Assembly: GCA_009801015.1 (NCBI GenBank)
Contig: VHZZ01009338.1
Span: 1 to 36,996 of the forward strand
From: Silene noctiflora
Taxonomy: Eukaryota > Streptophyta > Magnoliopsida > Caryophyllales > Caryophyllaceae
Length of the DNA: 36,996 nt
Direction of reading: 5' to 3'
The notes below the pieces were generated by a model. That model ran no database searches. It saw only the letters and a program-made list of their open reading frames with translations, and had not been told where the DNA came from. Both the position numbers and the translations under genes were made by a program. Positions 1 through 11,607 of this stretch are shown one piece after another. The number at the start of each line of letters is the position of its first letter. The stretch's first letter is position 1.

Positions 1-87
1 GCTCCCCGTGATTCGACCCTCAAGTGCTACACGACATCGTACACTTGCGAGGTAATTTAAAACACATCACACACCCCAAAAATTCTA

Positions 88-131
88 AGGTCCACCAGGT
101 GTACAAGAACCAGTGTACCCAAGAATTTCTC
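88..131. mobile_element. Short relic of the MITE family found at 32874-33054
   Basis: The left side reads aaattctaagg followed by ccaccaggtgtac, and the right side reads gtgtacccaagaatttctc. These match the two ends of the MITE at 32874-33054, but here they are almost adjacent. The interior is missing and no convincing target duplication is seen. It is most likely an internally deleted copy. Confidence 0.5.
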
Positions 132-133
132 AA

Positions 134-301
134 CCAAACCCCACCCAACTCTTTTACTCCTATTTTATTCCTTTTTTAATGTTTGTGGCCCACAATTTCT
201 TATTTAAATCCTAATTATTCATCCCTCTCTCCTATCACCAAACCCCGCCCAACTTCTTTACTCTTATTTTATTTCTCACCTTAATATTCGTGCCCACAAA
301 C
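134..301. repeat. Direct duplication, about 65 bp, offset 104 bp
   Basis: A segment beginning ccaaacccc at 134 recurs at 238, and both copies continue through ...ttttactc...attttatt... to a cccacaa stretch. The copies are diverged by several substitutions. No coding potential is seen. Confidence 0.55.
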
Positions 302-339
302 AAGGGGAAGAAAAAGAAGAATATGAGGGAGTATTAGAC

Positions 340-1640
340 AATAGAGTTGATTATAAAACAATGTTCCAAATTTTTAAAACTTCCTATTTAAATATGTTTT
401 AGATTTTAATTAGGAGGAGTAATATGTAGGGTATAAAACAGTTTTTAGAGTAGATAATATTAGACATTAGACTTATTTAAATTAGGAGTACCAAATATAT
501 CTCACAAGGATAAATTAGAGGTAGAAATAAAGGAAATAGAGTATAAAACAATTTTAGAGGAGAAAACATTAGACTAGAGTTGACTATATAATAACTCGAT
601 ACCAAACATTTTTAAACTACTTTTTTTAGATTTTTATTAACAGTATAAATACATCCTACATGGAATAATTAGGGAAAAAAAAGAAAAAGAAAATAGAGTA
701 TAAAACAATTTTTAGAGTATTAGATAATATTAGACATTATAGTTGGTTATAAAATAAATTTACAACTTTTTTAAACTATATATTTAATATTTTTTATATT
801 TTAAAAAATTATGGGAAGAAAGAATAGGAATAAGGTATAAAATAATTTTTAGATATATAATATTAGACAACATAATTGATTATAAAATAATGGTCTAACT
901 TTTTTAAACTACCTATTTAAATATGTTTTAAATTTTAATTAGAAGCAACAATATATCTCAGATGGAAAAATTAGGGGGAAAAAGAAATAAAATAGGATAT
1001 AAAATAATTTTTAGAGTAGATAATATTAGACATTAGACCTATTTAAATTAGGAGTAGCAAATATATCTCACATGGAAAAATTAGGGGAACAAATAAAGGA
1101 AATATGGTATAAAAAAATTTCTATAGTTGATTATAAAATAAACTCCCTTAAAAACTATCTATTTAATATTTTTTAGATTTTAATTTGCATTATCAATACA
1201 TCCCACATGGAAAATTTATGGGAAGAAAGAATAGGAATAAGGTATAAAATAATTTATAGAGTATATAATATTAGACAATATAATTGATTATAAAATAATG
1301 TTCAAACTTTTTTAAAGTACCTATTTAAATATTGTTTAGATTTTAATTAAAAGCAACAATATATATGACATGGAAAAATTAGGGAAAGAAAGAAAGAAAA
1401 TAATGTATAAAACAATTTTTAGAGTAGATAACATTAGACATTAGACCTATTTAAATTAGGAGTAGCAAATATATCCCACATGGAAAAATTAGGGGAAGAA
1501 ATAAAAGAAATAGTATATAAAATAATTTTAATATTAGAGGGTAGAGTTGACTATAAAATAACTCGATACCAAACATATTTAAACTACCTATTTAAATACT
1601 TTTTAGATTTTAATTAACAGTAGCAATATATTATGTTTGT
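340..1640. repeat. Degenerate AT-rich tandem repeat array
   Basis: Blocks of the type 'ttaaactacctatttaaat', 'tagattttaatta', 'catggaaaaattaggg' and 'tataaaacaatttttagag' recur in the same order. The first block appears near 375, 610, 770, 906, 1152, 1314 and 1579, so units are roughly 135-265 bp and irregular. A longer block with 'attagacattagac' appears near 464, 1027 and 1435. There is no open frame. Such arrays are common inside non-autonomous Helitrons, and a Helitron-like 3' end lies downstream at 1878. Confidence 0.7.
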
Positions 1641-1852
1641 TTTGTTTTACCAATTAAACCTTTCACAACTATTATATAAAGATAAAAAAACGTGTCGTCC
1701 AAGTGTGAATGTAGCTAATTAAATTACAAAATGAATTAATAATGACCGTTAATCAAATTATGGTAGCACTATAATTGTCCTACAATTCTCTTTACATAAT
1801 AAAGATTAAAACGCCCTTAAACATTTTACATATAGCCAACTATTTTTGAATC

Positions 1853-1878
1853 CATGCAACGCACGGGCAACCCACTAG
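1853..1878 (+). mobile_element. Helitron-like 3' terminus
   Basis: A short imperfect hairpin (ccatgc...gcacgg) is followed about 8 nt later by cccaCTAG and then T. This is the layout of a plant Helitron 3' end: hairpin, short spacer, CTRR, insertion before T. The 5' end was not identified, so the element's extent is unknown. It may include the AT-rich array at 340-1640. Confidence 0.5.
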
Positions 1879-2217
1879 TTTCATTTTAATTGAAGAGTTA
1901 TTTCATTTTAAATTGAAGAGTTATTTCATTTTAAATTGAAGCAACGGAAAGTCGATAACCGCAAATATCGACAAATCAATTCGAAGTATCTATTTTTCAT
2001 AAGGCGCCATCTCATTTTCCATTTTGACATTTTATTTTTTTATTTTTCAGTACCATCCATTTCCATAGGTTGTTCAACTTCATCCAGTACGAAGTATTCC
2101 GTATCTTGACCTAATTAAATTTTACTTTTTATATCATATAATGCCGTCCGACGTGAGGCCAACGTTCATTACATCAGTATTATTGGTTTAACAAAAGAAA
2201 ATTACCAAATAATAACG

Positions 2218-2290
2218 TTGACTTAGAAAAAGATAGCTAAACAACTTAGATTCCACTTTAATTCTTGTAAATATATGATCAAAAATCACC
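2218..2290 (+). promoter_or_regulatory. Proximal promoter of gene A with W-box
   Basis: A W-box core TTGACT lies at 2218-2223, followed by an AAGATAG...ACAACTT stretch and then taaatatatgatcaaa (2268-2283), which includes a TATA-like taaatata 86 bp before the ATG. The same order of blocks occurs upstream of gene B (6832-6892) and, more diverged, of gene C. Known: W-boxes bind WRKY factors, which drive many CRK genes. The promoter role is inferred from position and conservation. Confidence 0.5.
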
Positions 2291-2353
2291 TTTTATTCTT
2301 ACCAAAAAAAAAAATAAAAAAGAAAAAAGACATTTTATCATTATTTCCTTACC

Positions 2354-5322
2354 ATGGGGAAATTTGTATTTGTATTAATAGCGATTTTAATTACACAATT
2401 ATTTTTATATAATAAAATTAATGCACAAACATACGTAAATTCCGGTTGTGAAGAATATTATTTCAATTACACCGATGGAAGTACATTTGAGAAAAACCTC
2501 AAACTTCTTTTCAACAATCTAACTCCAAAATCAAATTCCCTAAAATTCTATAATTCGACGGTTGGTGTTGGTTCGGATAAAGTATATGGATTCTTTCAAT
2601 GTCGATATGACGTTGGCTTCGATGTTTGTAGCGCATGTGTTACGGATGCAAGTAAGAAGTTAATCGAGAAATGTTCGTTAAAGGGTGAAGGTGTATCATG
2701 GTACTATGAGTGTATGTTGCGGTATTCTAGCCGCAACATCTTCTCTACGTACGAGACATATCCGGTATATGGAAGAACAAACTCGATGAATGTATCAAAC
2801 TACGACGAGTATGCTCCAATTCTATCAAAGACGATGAATGAACTCATCAACAATGCTTCGTCTTCCTCACAATATATCGCTTTTGGCAAAACGAATTGGA
2901 CATTGTTTTCGACATTGTATAGTTTTGCACAGTGCACCCCTGATATTGATAGTTTCGGGTGTAAGAATTGTCTCAAATCGGCTTTATCTCAAACAGCTGG
3001 TTGTTGTATTAATGCTTTATCGGCGATGATTTACCTGCCCAGTTGCCAGTTGAGGTACGAAATGAACCCCTTTCTGAAAGATCACTCATCTCCTATCGAT
3101 CAAGGTGAGTTGTTTCGAGAGTTATAGATTATAAAGATTTTCCATTTCGACACAACTCTTGCTATTTGCTTATATTGAAATCGACAATTTTTAATCAGTA
3201 TGGTGGCGGCCAAGCGTGAAACAAGCGTTAAAGGTGGCAATAATTGTAGCGATAGCTGTCTGCACATCGGTTGGATTGATAACTCTAGGAGTTGTTTTAT
3301 GGATATGTTTGAGACGTAGAAGCCGTAAAGAAGGGAACGGTGTGCCTACAAAGTCATCAAGTGGCCTGCATGACAGCACCGGTAAGCAATCAAACATATG
3401 AAGTAGATTTTTGTAGTTTCTGGTAAATCATTGAAGTATAAATTAGGAGAATATCGATTAGCCCATTTGATTGATTATTATCGGTTGATTTTAGAAAGAA
3501 AAAAGCTGTTTGTATAACAAAAGAAAACACAATATTTATATACAAAAACATCGTCATGGCGAAGGCCTAAGGCCTAAGTTCTTTATAGCCGAAAGCGCAA
3601 TTTCTCGATTGCACTTTGCATAGCTAGTGCAATCGAGAAATTAGAATTAGTGGCAGAGCCAGAAATTGGAGAATGCGTGATCATTTTAAACTTACAGTTA
3701 ATCTTCTGCCGTCAACTTGGGTTTTTGCCAGAATCGACTTAATAAGATCAATCTTATTGTAGGATCATATACTCATTAATGAAATACAACATTAATGAAT
3801 CAAGGTTTAAATAGTTTCATTTGCTTAAACAGGAAAAATCGAGGCAGGGGATTTCCCAGACTCGGAATTTGTGCAGTATGATTTCAACTCACTAAAAATT
3901 GCAACAGGGCACTTTGCGACCGAAAACATGTTGGGTGAAGGAGGGTTTGGTATTGTTTACAAGGGAACACTTGAAAATGGACAACATTTAGCCATTAAGA
4001 GGCTCTCGGATCACACGACTGGACAACGTATACAGGAATTTAAGACAGAGGCTCGCTTACTAGCCAAGCTTCAACACAAAAATCTGGTTAAGCTAGTAGG
4101 ATTTTGTTCCGAAGGAGATGAAAAATTGCTCGTCTATGAGTATTTGTCTAATTCGAGCATGGATCGCTTTTTATTTGGTATATCTCCTTTAACAATTTCA
4201 TATGTTCAGTGTCATTTTTGCATGAAATAAAGTATTTGCTGTGAACTGACTTGGTCTGTTGATGGTATTAAAGATCCAAGCAAGCGACCGTCTATGGATT
4301 GGGTAACACGGTACAAAATTATAATGGGGATTGCAAGAGGTCTCCAGTATCTCCATGAAGATTCCTGGTTCACAATTATACATCGCGACCTTAAACCTGG
4401 CAATATTCTATTGGATAAGGAGATGAACCCGAAGATAGCTGACTTTGGCCTAGCAAGACTTTTCGAAGCTGCACAAAAGTTTGGGAACACCGTTCACATT
4501 GTCGGGACACAGTATGTCTACCCTTCAATGCTACCAATTTTCTGGCTTGAGTTTCTTACATAAGTACATCTCTTCTACTTGATCATTTTATATCGAATCT
4601 AACTATCTTTGAAAACATCGAACAACTCATATTGTCAATCCGAAACTAGCAGAAGACTGTATAAAAAAAAGTTTTATGTAAACTACAGACTGATAAGATT
4701 ATAAGATTTGTAATTCTAAACGACTAGCTTTATCGAAATGAAATGAGGTGTGCAGAGGATACATGGCACCAGAATACTTGATGGCAGGGGACTACTCTGA
4801 AAAATCCGATGCCTATAGTTTTGGAATCGTGCTTTTAGAGATTGTGAGTGGCCAGAAGAACAAGAAATCCAAGAATTCACCGCGAAAGGAGGACCTCCAA
4901 ATTCATGTAAGTTCAATGGTCTATACCTATTTTGAAAATACACAACCATAGTTTACTAACAAAATATTTGTTTCGATTGAAAGGCATGGCGATTATGGGA
5001 TGAGGGCCGGTCAGACGACTTTATAGACCCTGTATTATGCAACAATTGTTCGGGCAACGAGGTAATAAGGTGCATTCAAATTGGATTGCTATGTGTGCAA
5101 GCAAATCCAGACGAAAGACCCACCATGGCTGTGGTGGTTCTCATGCTTACAGGCTCTATCGATCTACCTTTGCCATCAGCACCATTGATGTCCACCCGTC
5201 AAAACAGCATGTCTACGGCTTACAGTGGCGAGCAACAAAGTGACCCTGGCCACTCTTTGACGTCTAAGTCTTTTACCATGAGAATCGATATGGACCAGGA
5301 CTCGTATGCAAATGCAAGATAA
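2354..5322 (+). CDS. Gene A: cysteine-rich receptor-like kinase (CRK), six exons
   Basis: Exons are 2354-3104, 3199-3381, 3833-4177, 4274-4511, 4756-4906 and 4984-5322, all with GT-AG junctions, giving 668 residues in frame. A signal peptide (about 1-24, cut before QTY) leads into two DUF26 domains with C-X8-C-X2-C motifs at C83/C92/C95 and C194/C203/C206. A membrane span follows at about 263-288, then a Ser/Thr kinase with loop GEGGFG (346-351), K367, HRD 463-465, DFG 483-485 and MAPEY. The domain order places the DUF26 pair in the apoplast and the kinase in the cytosol. The start ATG is immediately followed by the signal peptide. Oddities: the intron usual between the glycine-loop and lysine exons is absent, as in B and C; W458 replaces the usual Arg of DSR before HRD; and SDAYSFG replaces SDVYSFG. 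It heads a tandem set with B and C. The family is certain; ligand and substrates are unknown. Confidence 0.93.
3599..3642. repeat. Perfect 17-bp inverted repeat in intron 2 of gene A
   Basis: Positions 3599-3615 (aatttctcgattgcact) and 3626-3642 (agtgcaatcgagaaatt) are exact reverse complements around a 10-nt loop. RNA from either strand would fold into a strong hairpin. The stem is shorter than plant miRNA precursors normally have. It may be a foldback relic. Confidence 0.7.
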
Positions 5323-5844
5323 TTGAAAATGTGCATATTTTATGGATACCATCAATATGTCTTTGCTTAATTAGTCCGTTAATTAGTCCATTCGAAGTGC
5401 TAAAGAATTCCTCAAAATTTAAAAGGTTCATGTGTTTTCATCCTATTCGATTTGAACAATCATACACGGACCTAAATACATCGCTTTCCTAATTACACGA
5501 TATTAACATTTACGGAGTAATATATTTTCCTAAAAAATTTGAGACTTGTGAAACATTATTGTCATGAGGGAAGGACTAGGTTACATATAGGCTTCGTCGT
5601 ATCCGCTTTAAAAGGTGAAAATCTAAACTCGACTTAGACGTGTAAAATAAAATACATTCGATCTAGACATATAGAATAAAATAGTACTCCGTAACGAATA
5701 CAGATTATTATTATTGTCTTTGTAAAATTTCTTCACACAAATTAAACGTCAACTGTAATTATGTATGGTATGCCACCACTCAAGTGGTACCTTATTTCAT
5801 ATTGGACTTCTTCTGAGAAAGACTTGGAGAGAAATGATTTAGTA

Positions 5845-6051
5845 CTCCCTCCGTCCCGGTCAATGGTTGTCCTTTGGTTTTGGTACAAAGACCAAGGAAT
5901 GAGGACGGGGTCAATGATAAGATGTCAAGTGGACCAAATTGAGTGTAAGGGATTAAATTGCTCATTAAATGCAATCTTAAAATAGAAAAGACAACAATTG
6001 ACCGAGAACCCCAAAATAGAATAGGACAGCAAATAACCGGGACGGAGGAAG
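5845..6051. mobile_element. Stowaway-type MITE, 207 bp
   Basis: The left end is CTCCCTCCGTCCCGGTCA and the right end is CCGGGACGGAGGAAG, flanked by TA at 5843-5844 and 6052-6053. Near-complementary ends and a TA duplication are diagnostic of Stowaway (Tc1/mariner-derived) MITEs. The copy at 33964-34170 has the same length and similar interior. There is no coding capacity. Confidence 0.85.
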
Positions 6052-6053
6052 TA

Positions 6054-6764
6054 TTTGCTAATTCTTCAACTGAAATTTTAAATGAAAAAATCTATGAGGC
6101 CCTGTTGAACATTCAACATGACTTGGAGAACTAAAACCGACACAACCCGACCTGATTGAGGTGATTTGAAGAACAAATATATACAATGCTAGTTGTCTCG
6201 AAAGATAAAAAAAATCTTATGGAATGTTTGTTAAGCCGATCTGATAGCGACTTAAATGGACCTTGTGTGCACTAGGAGTAGCGTACGCCCTACCCAACGA
6301 GACTATTAGAATTGACGTATTCTCATTGACTAGTGTGTAAAGTAATCTTGTACACCCAGCATACCTTAGAATTTTTTGTGTTGATATGTAACCAAAATTG
6401 ATGTTACCCGATAATGATCCAACCCGAATTGATCCTATCCTACAAGACCTAACTCGGTTGCAAACTTTGAGTCCATATTCGTCTATCAAACCCTTACCTA
6501 AGGATTCGTAATCAGTTGAGGTTTTCGTCACTTAAATTTTTTTACCTTGAATTCAAAGTATAAAAAGTGTGTTACATCAATGACATTGGTTTGACAGCAA
6601 ATAATAATAGATCAATTCAAAGGAAGAATTTTCAATTCATAAATGTATATTTCCAATCCCCATTTGCTTGGGCTTGTTCTACTCAAGCAGTCGATCGTGA
6701 CGCTGACGTTGATTACGTCGATGACTAATAAGATCGGCTTTAACAATAAAACTATGGTATTTGA
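6054..6764. other. Intergenic between genes A and B, no gene seen
   Basis: This stretch holds no exon-like sequence. A 104-codon minus-strand open frame (6217-6531) has no recognisable motif and is probably chance or repeat-derived. Nothing else is supported. Confidence 0.5.
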
Positions 6765-6815
6765 CTGAGACACCTTAAAATGGAAAAGGACAACAAATGA
6801 CCGGGAAGGAGGGAG
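6765..6815. mobile_element. Stowaway MITE fragment in gene B promoter
   Basis: The sequence ends acaaatgaccgggaaggagg-gag and then TA, matching the right terminus of the Stowaway copies in this window. The left terminus was not found, and the start given is approximate. It ends only about 105 bp before the gene B ATG, next to the W-box. Confidence 0.55.
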
Positions 6816-6831
6816 TATCAAACTATGGCAT

Positions 6832-6892
6832 TTGACTTGGAATAAGATAGACAACTTCCACATTATTTGTAAATATATGATCAAAATCACCA
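6832..6892 (+). promoter_or_regulatory. Proximal promoter of gene B with W-box
   Basis: A W-box core TTGACT (6832-6837) is followed by an aagatag-acaactt stretch and taaatatatgatcaaa (6870-6885), in the same order as at gene A. The TATA-like taaatata is 51 bp before the ATG. Conservation between duplicates suggests the regulatory block was copied with the gene. Confidence 0.5.
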
Positions 6893-6920
6893 TTTGTTAT
6901 ACTCAACAAAAGAGACAAAC

Positions 6921-9900
6921 ATGGGAAGAATTGTGTTTGTTCTAGTATCAATTTTAATCACACAATTTTATATCAATGTCGATGCGCAAACGTATCTGTA
7001 TTCCGGTTGTACGGGGTACTATTTCAATTACACTCATGGCAGTGCATTTGAAGAGAATCTCAAACACCTTTTAAACAATCTCATCCAAAAATCCTCTTCT
7101 CAAAAATTCTATAATACCACCGTCGGTGTTGCTACCGACAAAGCGTATGGCATTTTCCATTGTCGATACGACGTGGGCCTCGACGTTTGTAGCAAATGTA
7201 TCAATGAAGCAAGAAAGAAGATAACTCAAGATTGCCCTTTATATGGTGAAGGTATAACATGGTACCAGGAGTGCATGTTGCGGTATGCAAACCGTAACAT
7301 CTTCTCTACGTACGAGATCTCTCCAGGAGTTTCACAAACTAACTCGATCAATGTATCGAACTATGAAGAATATGCTCCAATACTATCAAATACAATGAAT
7401 GAGCTCATCGACAATGCTTCGTCTTCCTCGAAATATTATGCTTTCGGCAAAACCAATTGGACATTGTTTTCAACATTGTATAGTTTTGCACAGTGTACCC
7501 CTGATATTAATCGTTTTGGGTGCAACAATTGTCTCAAATCGGCTTTATCTGAGACGGCTAGTTGTTGTAGTAATACTTTATCGGCAATGATCTTCCTCCC
7601 CAGTTGCCAATTGAGGTATGAGATGAATCCCTTTCTGAAAGATCATTCGCCAAGTATCGTTCCAGGTGAGTGATTTCGAGATTTGCAAATTTTTCAATTT
7701 CGACATAACCGTGTACAATTTGCTAAATAGTAAAATTGACAATATTTGTTCAGAGTCGCCACAAAGCAAGAAAAGAGGAGGGTTGAAGATGGCAATCATT
7801 GTAGCAATAGCGGTTTGCGCAGCCGTTGGATTGATTGTTCTAGCTCTTGCTTTATGGCTCTGTCTGCGTCATAGAAAACGTAAAGAAGCACTTAGCGGCC
7901 TGCACGATGGTACTGGTAAGTCATAAAGCTAAAAAATTAAACTAAAAAAAATTATAAAACAAATCAAAATCCAAGGTATTTTTATTTAAAGCGCAGGATT
8001 AGTCAAACGTTTAATCTAGTTATAATTTTGTTATTACTTTGGACCGATAAGGTGGCTAGATATACTCGTAATGTATCATAATAATAATAATACGAGGTCC
8101 TTGACCTAAAATAATTTCCGATTGACAATTTTTGACAGTATAAAATGTCAATTTATCCAAAAGTCAGCCGGGTCTCGACTCTTGAAGCCTTGATGGCTTA
8201 AACGTGGCCACCCAGCTAGTTCGATCATAGAGTCTTGATAAGAGCAGGTCGAAGGATCAGATAGCCTGGCCACGAGGCGGGCCACTGTCATTAGACGGTC
8301 ACGAAACCTAAGCCCTGGTCAGCCCGTGGCAAGATTAGGGCCAGCTAGGCCAGTTTGGTTCATGCTTGACCCTGTATGGACCCATTTTATCTATTTTTCG
8401 TAGTGAGCTTGGGCCGGCGGAGCCCACCTTCTTTAGTCATGAACCGTCGCAGACGTTTGGCAGGCTGGACACAGGCCATAGAAACTTGGACCCATGTGGC
8501 CAACCGGGACCAATCGGGCCGTTATTTTAGCTGGGGAGGAATTTGAACCTTATTATCCATAGACTTTCGTTTTATTCTTTAAGAAACTGTCTCTTTGTTA
8601 AGGGAAAAAATATCAACCCGGCCCGGACTCTAGTCGAAAAATCAACCAGGATTAGATTAGCTAATTGTCGTGCCACCCGATTAATCACTCAACAAAACAA
8701 TGCATATACTTTCATATTCTAATGATCAGACATACTAATCAAGGTTTATTATTCTTTCTTGTGATGAACAGAAAAGAGCGAGACGGTGAGCCTTGGAGAC
8801 AATGAATTTGTGCAATATGATTTCAATACACTAAGAATTGCAACAGGAGACTTCTCAGCCGAAAACATGTTAGGTGAAGGCGGGTTTGGTATTGTATACA
8901 AGGGAACACTTCAGAATGGACAACAATTAGCCATTAAGAGACTCTCTGTCCACACGACCGGCCAGGGTGCGCAGGAATTCAAGACAGAGGCTCGTCTGCT
9001 AGCCAAGCTTCAACACAGAAACTTGGTTAAGCTTGTGGGATTCTGCTCGGAAGGAGATGAAAAAATGCTTGTCTATGAATATATGTCTAATTCAAGCGTC
9101 GACCGCTTCTTGTTCGGTATATACTCTTTTGACAACTTGATACTTTCTTGCTAACAACCAGTCCTATTGGTAAAATGTGTGATACTAAGACACTGTCTAA
9201 TGCTACTTGTCGCAATACACTACTATTAACGTGTGAAAATATGCGCGTCATAACCTCATGTTTCGTAAATTTGAAGAGCTGTTGGTTATGAAAGTATATT
9301 TTATCTAATAATATTCTTTATATCGTATTGAAGATCCAAGTAAGCGGCCTCTTTTAGATTGGGTGACACGACACAGAATTGTAATGGGGATCGCAAGAGG
9401 TCTTCAGTACCTCCATGAAGATTCCCGGCTCACTATTATACATCGCGATCTTAAGCCTGGAAATATTCTTTTGGATAAAGAGATGAATCCGAAGATAGCT
9501 GACTTTGGCCTAGCAAGACTCTTTCAAGGGGCAGAAAAGTTTGGGAACACTGCTCGAATTGTCGGAACACAGTATGTCCACCACTCAATATTTAAAGTTT
9601 TTCGCTTGAACTTCTTAATCATTATAATTCTTCTTCCTTAATTAGCCCAATGGAATAGCATTATCGAACTTAAATGATATGTGCAGAGGATACATGGCAC
9701 CAGAATACTTGATAACGGGAGACTACTCTGTCAAATCTGATGTCTATAGTTTCGGAATCATGCTTTTAGAGATTTTGAGTGGCCAGAAGAACAGGACATC
9801 AAAGAAGTCATCACACAAGGAGGACCTCTCAGTTCATGTAAGAGCATAGGTGCATGTATACCTACATCGAAAATATTTAACTAACTAATGATAGATCTTT

Positions 9901-10264
9901 CTAAGAAAACCTTTGTTTCGATTGTCAGGCATGGCGATTATGGGATGAGGGGAGATCATTCGACATAATAGATCCTGTATTGTACAACGATTGTTCAATC
10001 AACGAAGTGACGAGGTGCATTCAGATTGGATTGCTATGTGCTCAAGCAAATGCAGAGGACAGACCTACCATGACAGCGGTGGTTCTCATGCTTACGGGTT
10101 CTATAGATCTACCATCGCCATTACCACCATCGATCTCCACCCAAAAGTACAGCATGCCAATGGGTTACAGTGGCGCACAACAAAGTGATCCTGACCACTC
10201 TTCGACTAAGTCTTTCACCATGCGAACTGATATGGCCGAGGACTTATACCCTAAACCAAGATGA
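6921..10264 (+). CDS. Gene B: cysteine-rich receptor-like kinase (CRK), six exons
   Basis: Exons are 6921-7665, 7754-7915, 8772-9116, 9334-9571, 9687-9837 and 9929-10264, giving 658 residues without interruption. The ATG at 6921 is chosen because MGRIVFV aligns with the starts of A and C; the open frame upstream begins with TTG. The signal peptide is about 1-22. Two DUF26 domains follow, with motifs [13 protein letters not shown] and [13 protein letters not shown], then a membrane span near the middle of exon 2, and a kinase with GEGGFG, K358, HRDLKPGN (from 454), DFG 474-476 and MAPEY. All catalytic motifs are present, so an active RD-type kinase is expected. It is the closest relative of gene A in the window and shares its missing kinase intron. 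Intron 2 (7916-8771) carries an unusual GC-rich segment. The role is inferred from the family: an apoplastic stress or immune receptor-like kinase. Confidence 0.93.
8160..8545. repeat. GC-rich segment inside gene B intron 2
   Basis: Base composition changes abruptly from the AT-rich intron to a block rich in ggcc, gggcc and ggccac words, then back again. No frame or terminal repeat was recognised. It resembles inserted repeat DNA rather than intron sequence, but its family is not identified. Confidence 0.35.
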
Positions 10265-11607
10265 TTGTTAATTGCTCATACATATTTATGGTCATCGTTT
10301 TATTGTTCTGGTTAGCTACAAGCTTACAAACCTATGTTTTGTCGAAATTCGTTGTATGTGTTTGCACTAATGAATTATACTGTGTTCGATCTGAGCATAC
10401 TTGTTAATTGTGATTCTTATGCTTATATGAGCCCATTTGAACTGCTTAAGGAATGTCGTTTTAAGTCTATCGATCAGCGCAAGTCTTGTTTATCTACTAA
10501 CTCCTCGTCTCCTGATCTTGCAATAAGAAGCTATAAATCGACGGTGGGAACTTATGAAACAAACACGTGTAAGACCGTTTCATATAATAAAATTACTTCA
10601 CTCTTTTTTACTCAAATACCCTTGAAAGACAATGTAATTTAATTAGAGAAAATATATTCCAACAACACTTGCTAAGAAATATATCCTTGGTATCAAGATT
10701 GGTTGTGCTTGGAAGCCTCGTATCATGTTGTTTTCAGGTAAAAGGGAAGAATGTTTTCTGTAAAATCGTTTTAGATAGAAAATAATGTAAAATCATACAT
10801 TAAACACATTAATATGTTGGGACTGTCGCCCCCACCGCACCGCCTCATTAGTATGATATTGTCTGCTTTAGGCGGCCAAGCCCACTCGTTTTTGTTCTTG
10901 AACTCCTTCACAAAAGGCCTTGTACTAACGGAGTGATAGGTCTCTTATAAACTACTGTAGATAGTACTTCTCTTCTTTTCCAATGTGGGACTTGGGTTAA
11001 TACCCCAACAGACCCTTGACCGATTGAGCTTTTCGAGTTGCAATTGAAAAGCGGATCTCGATCTCAAGTTGAACCAAGGAAAACAGCAAATCATTCATGT
11101 ATGTTTCCTAAAAACATACAGAAGTAGATATTTCATAAATGTTTCTTTTACAGTTTCTATCTACTAAGTCACCAAAAAAAACCAGTTCCTGTCTTAAAGG
11201 CTTGTTCTTCATTGCCCGGTCTATATGTTGGTTAACATAATTAAAAAGCAAATTGACTCTAAACTATGGTATAGCTTCATAAGAAGAACTCCGACGTGAC
11301 GAAACGTCGATTAATACATCAATTACATTGTAAAAAAATTAAGCTGGTTGACTTCGAAGATAATAATTCTTGTATAAAACCGTTTTACACAGTACCTGAA
11401 TAACCCCATAAATAACTTCCACCAGCCACCACTTTTCATGATAAATGTATAGTCTTATATGGTTTTACAATGTTTTATTGTAAAACCGTTTCAAATGAGA
11501 CTTACTCCTTGGAAAAAGTTATACAACTTCCATAGTATTCCCCTTAAATACTTGACCAAGATCACATTACCTAGATGCCATGATCACCTTTTTATTTTCC
11601 TTTTGCC
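10265..11607. other. Intergenic between genes B and C
   Basis: No gene is supported. The open frame at 10334-10642 has no recognisable domain. A stretch near 10975-11010 (caatgtgggacttgggttaa, then taccccaaca) looks like widespread dispersed plant repeat DNA. Just before gene C, acaacttcc and taaatacttgaccaagatcac (around 11524-11564) align with the promoter blocks of A and B and contain a TTGACC W-box core. Confidence 0.5.

Noticed and set aside
3599-3642. MicroRNA precursor
   Set aside because: A 17-bp stem is too short for a plant miRNA duplex and the flanks do not extend the pairing.
6217-6531. 104-codon minus-strand open frame between A and B
   Set aside because: No recognisable motif. 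It lies in repeat-like intergenic DNA and has no splice partner.
6894-6920. Start of gene B upstream of 6921
   Set aside because: The open frame begins with TTG. The first ATG, 6921, aligns with the starts of A and C.
10334-10642. 102-codon plus-strand open frame after gene B
   Set aside because: No domain, no similarity to the DUF26 or kinase exons, and its position downstream of a complete gene suggests chance.
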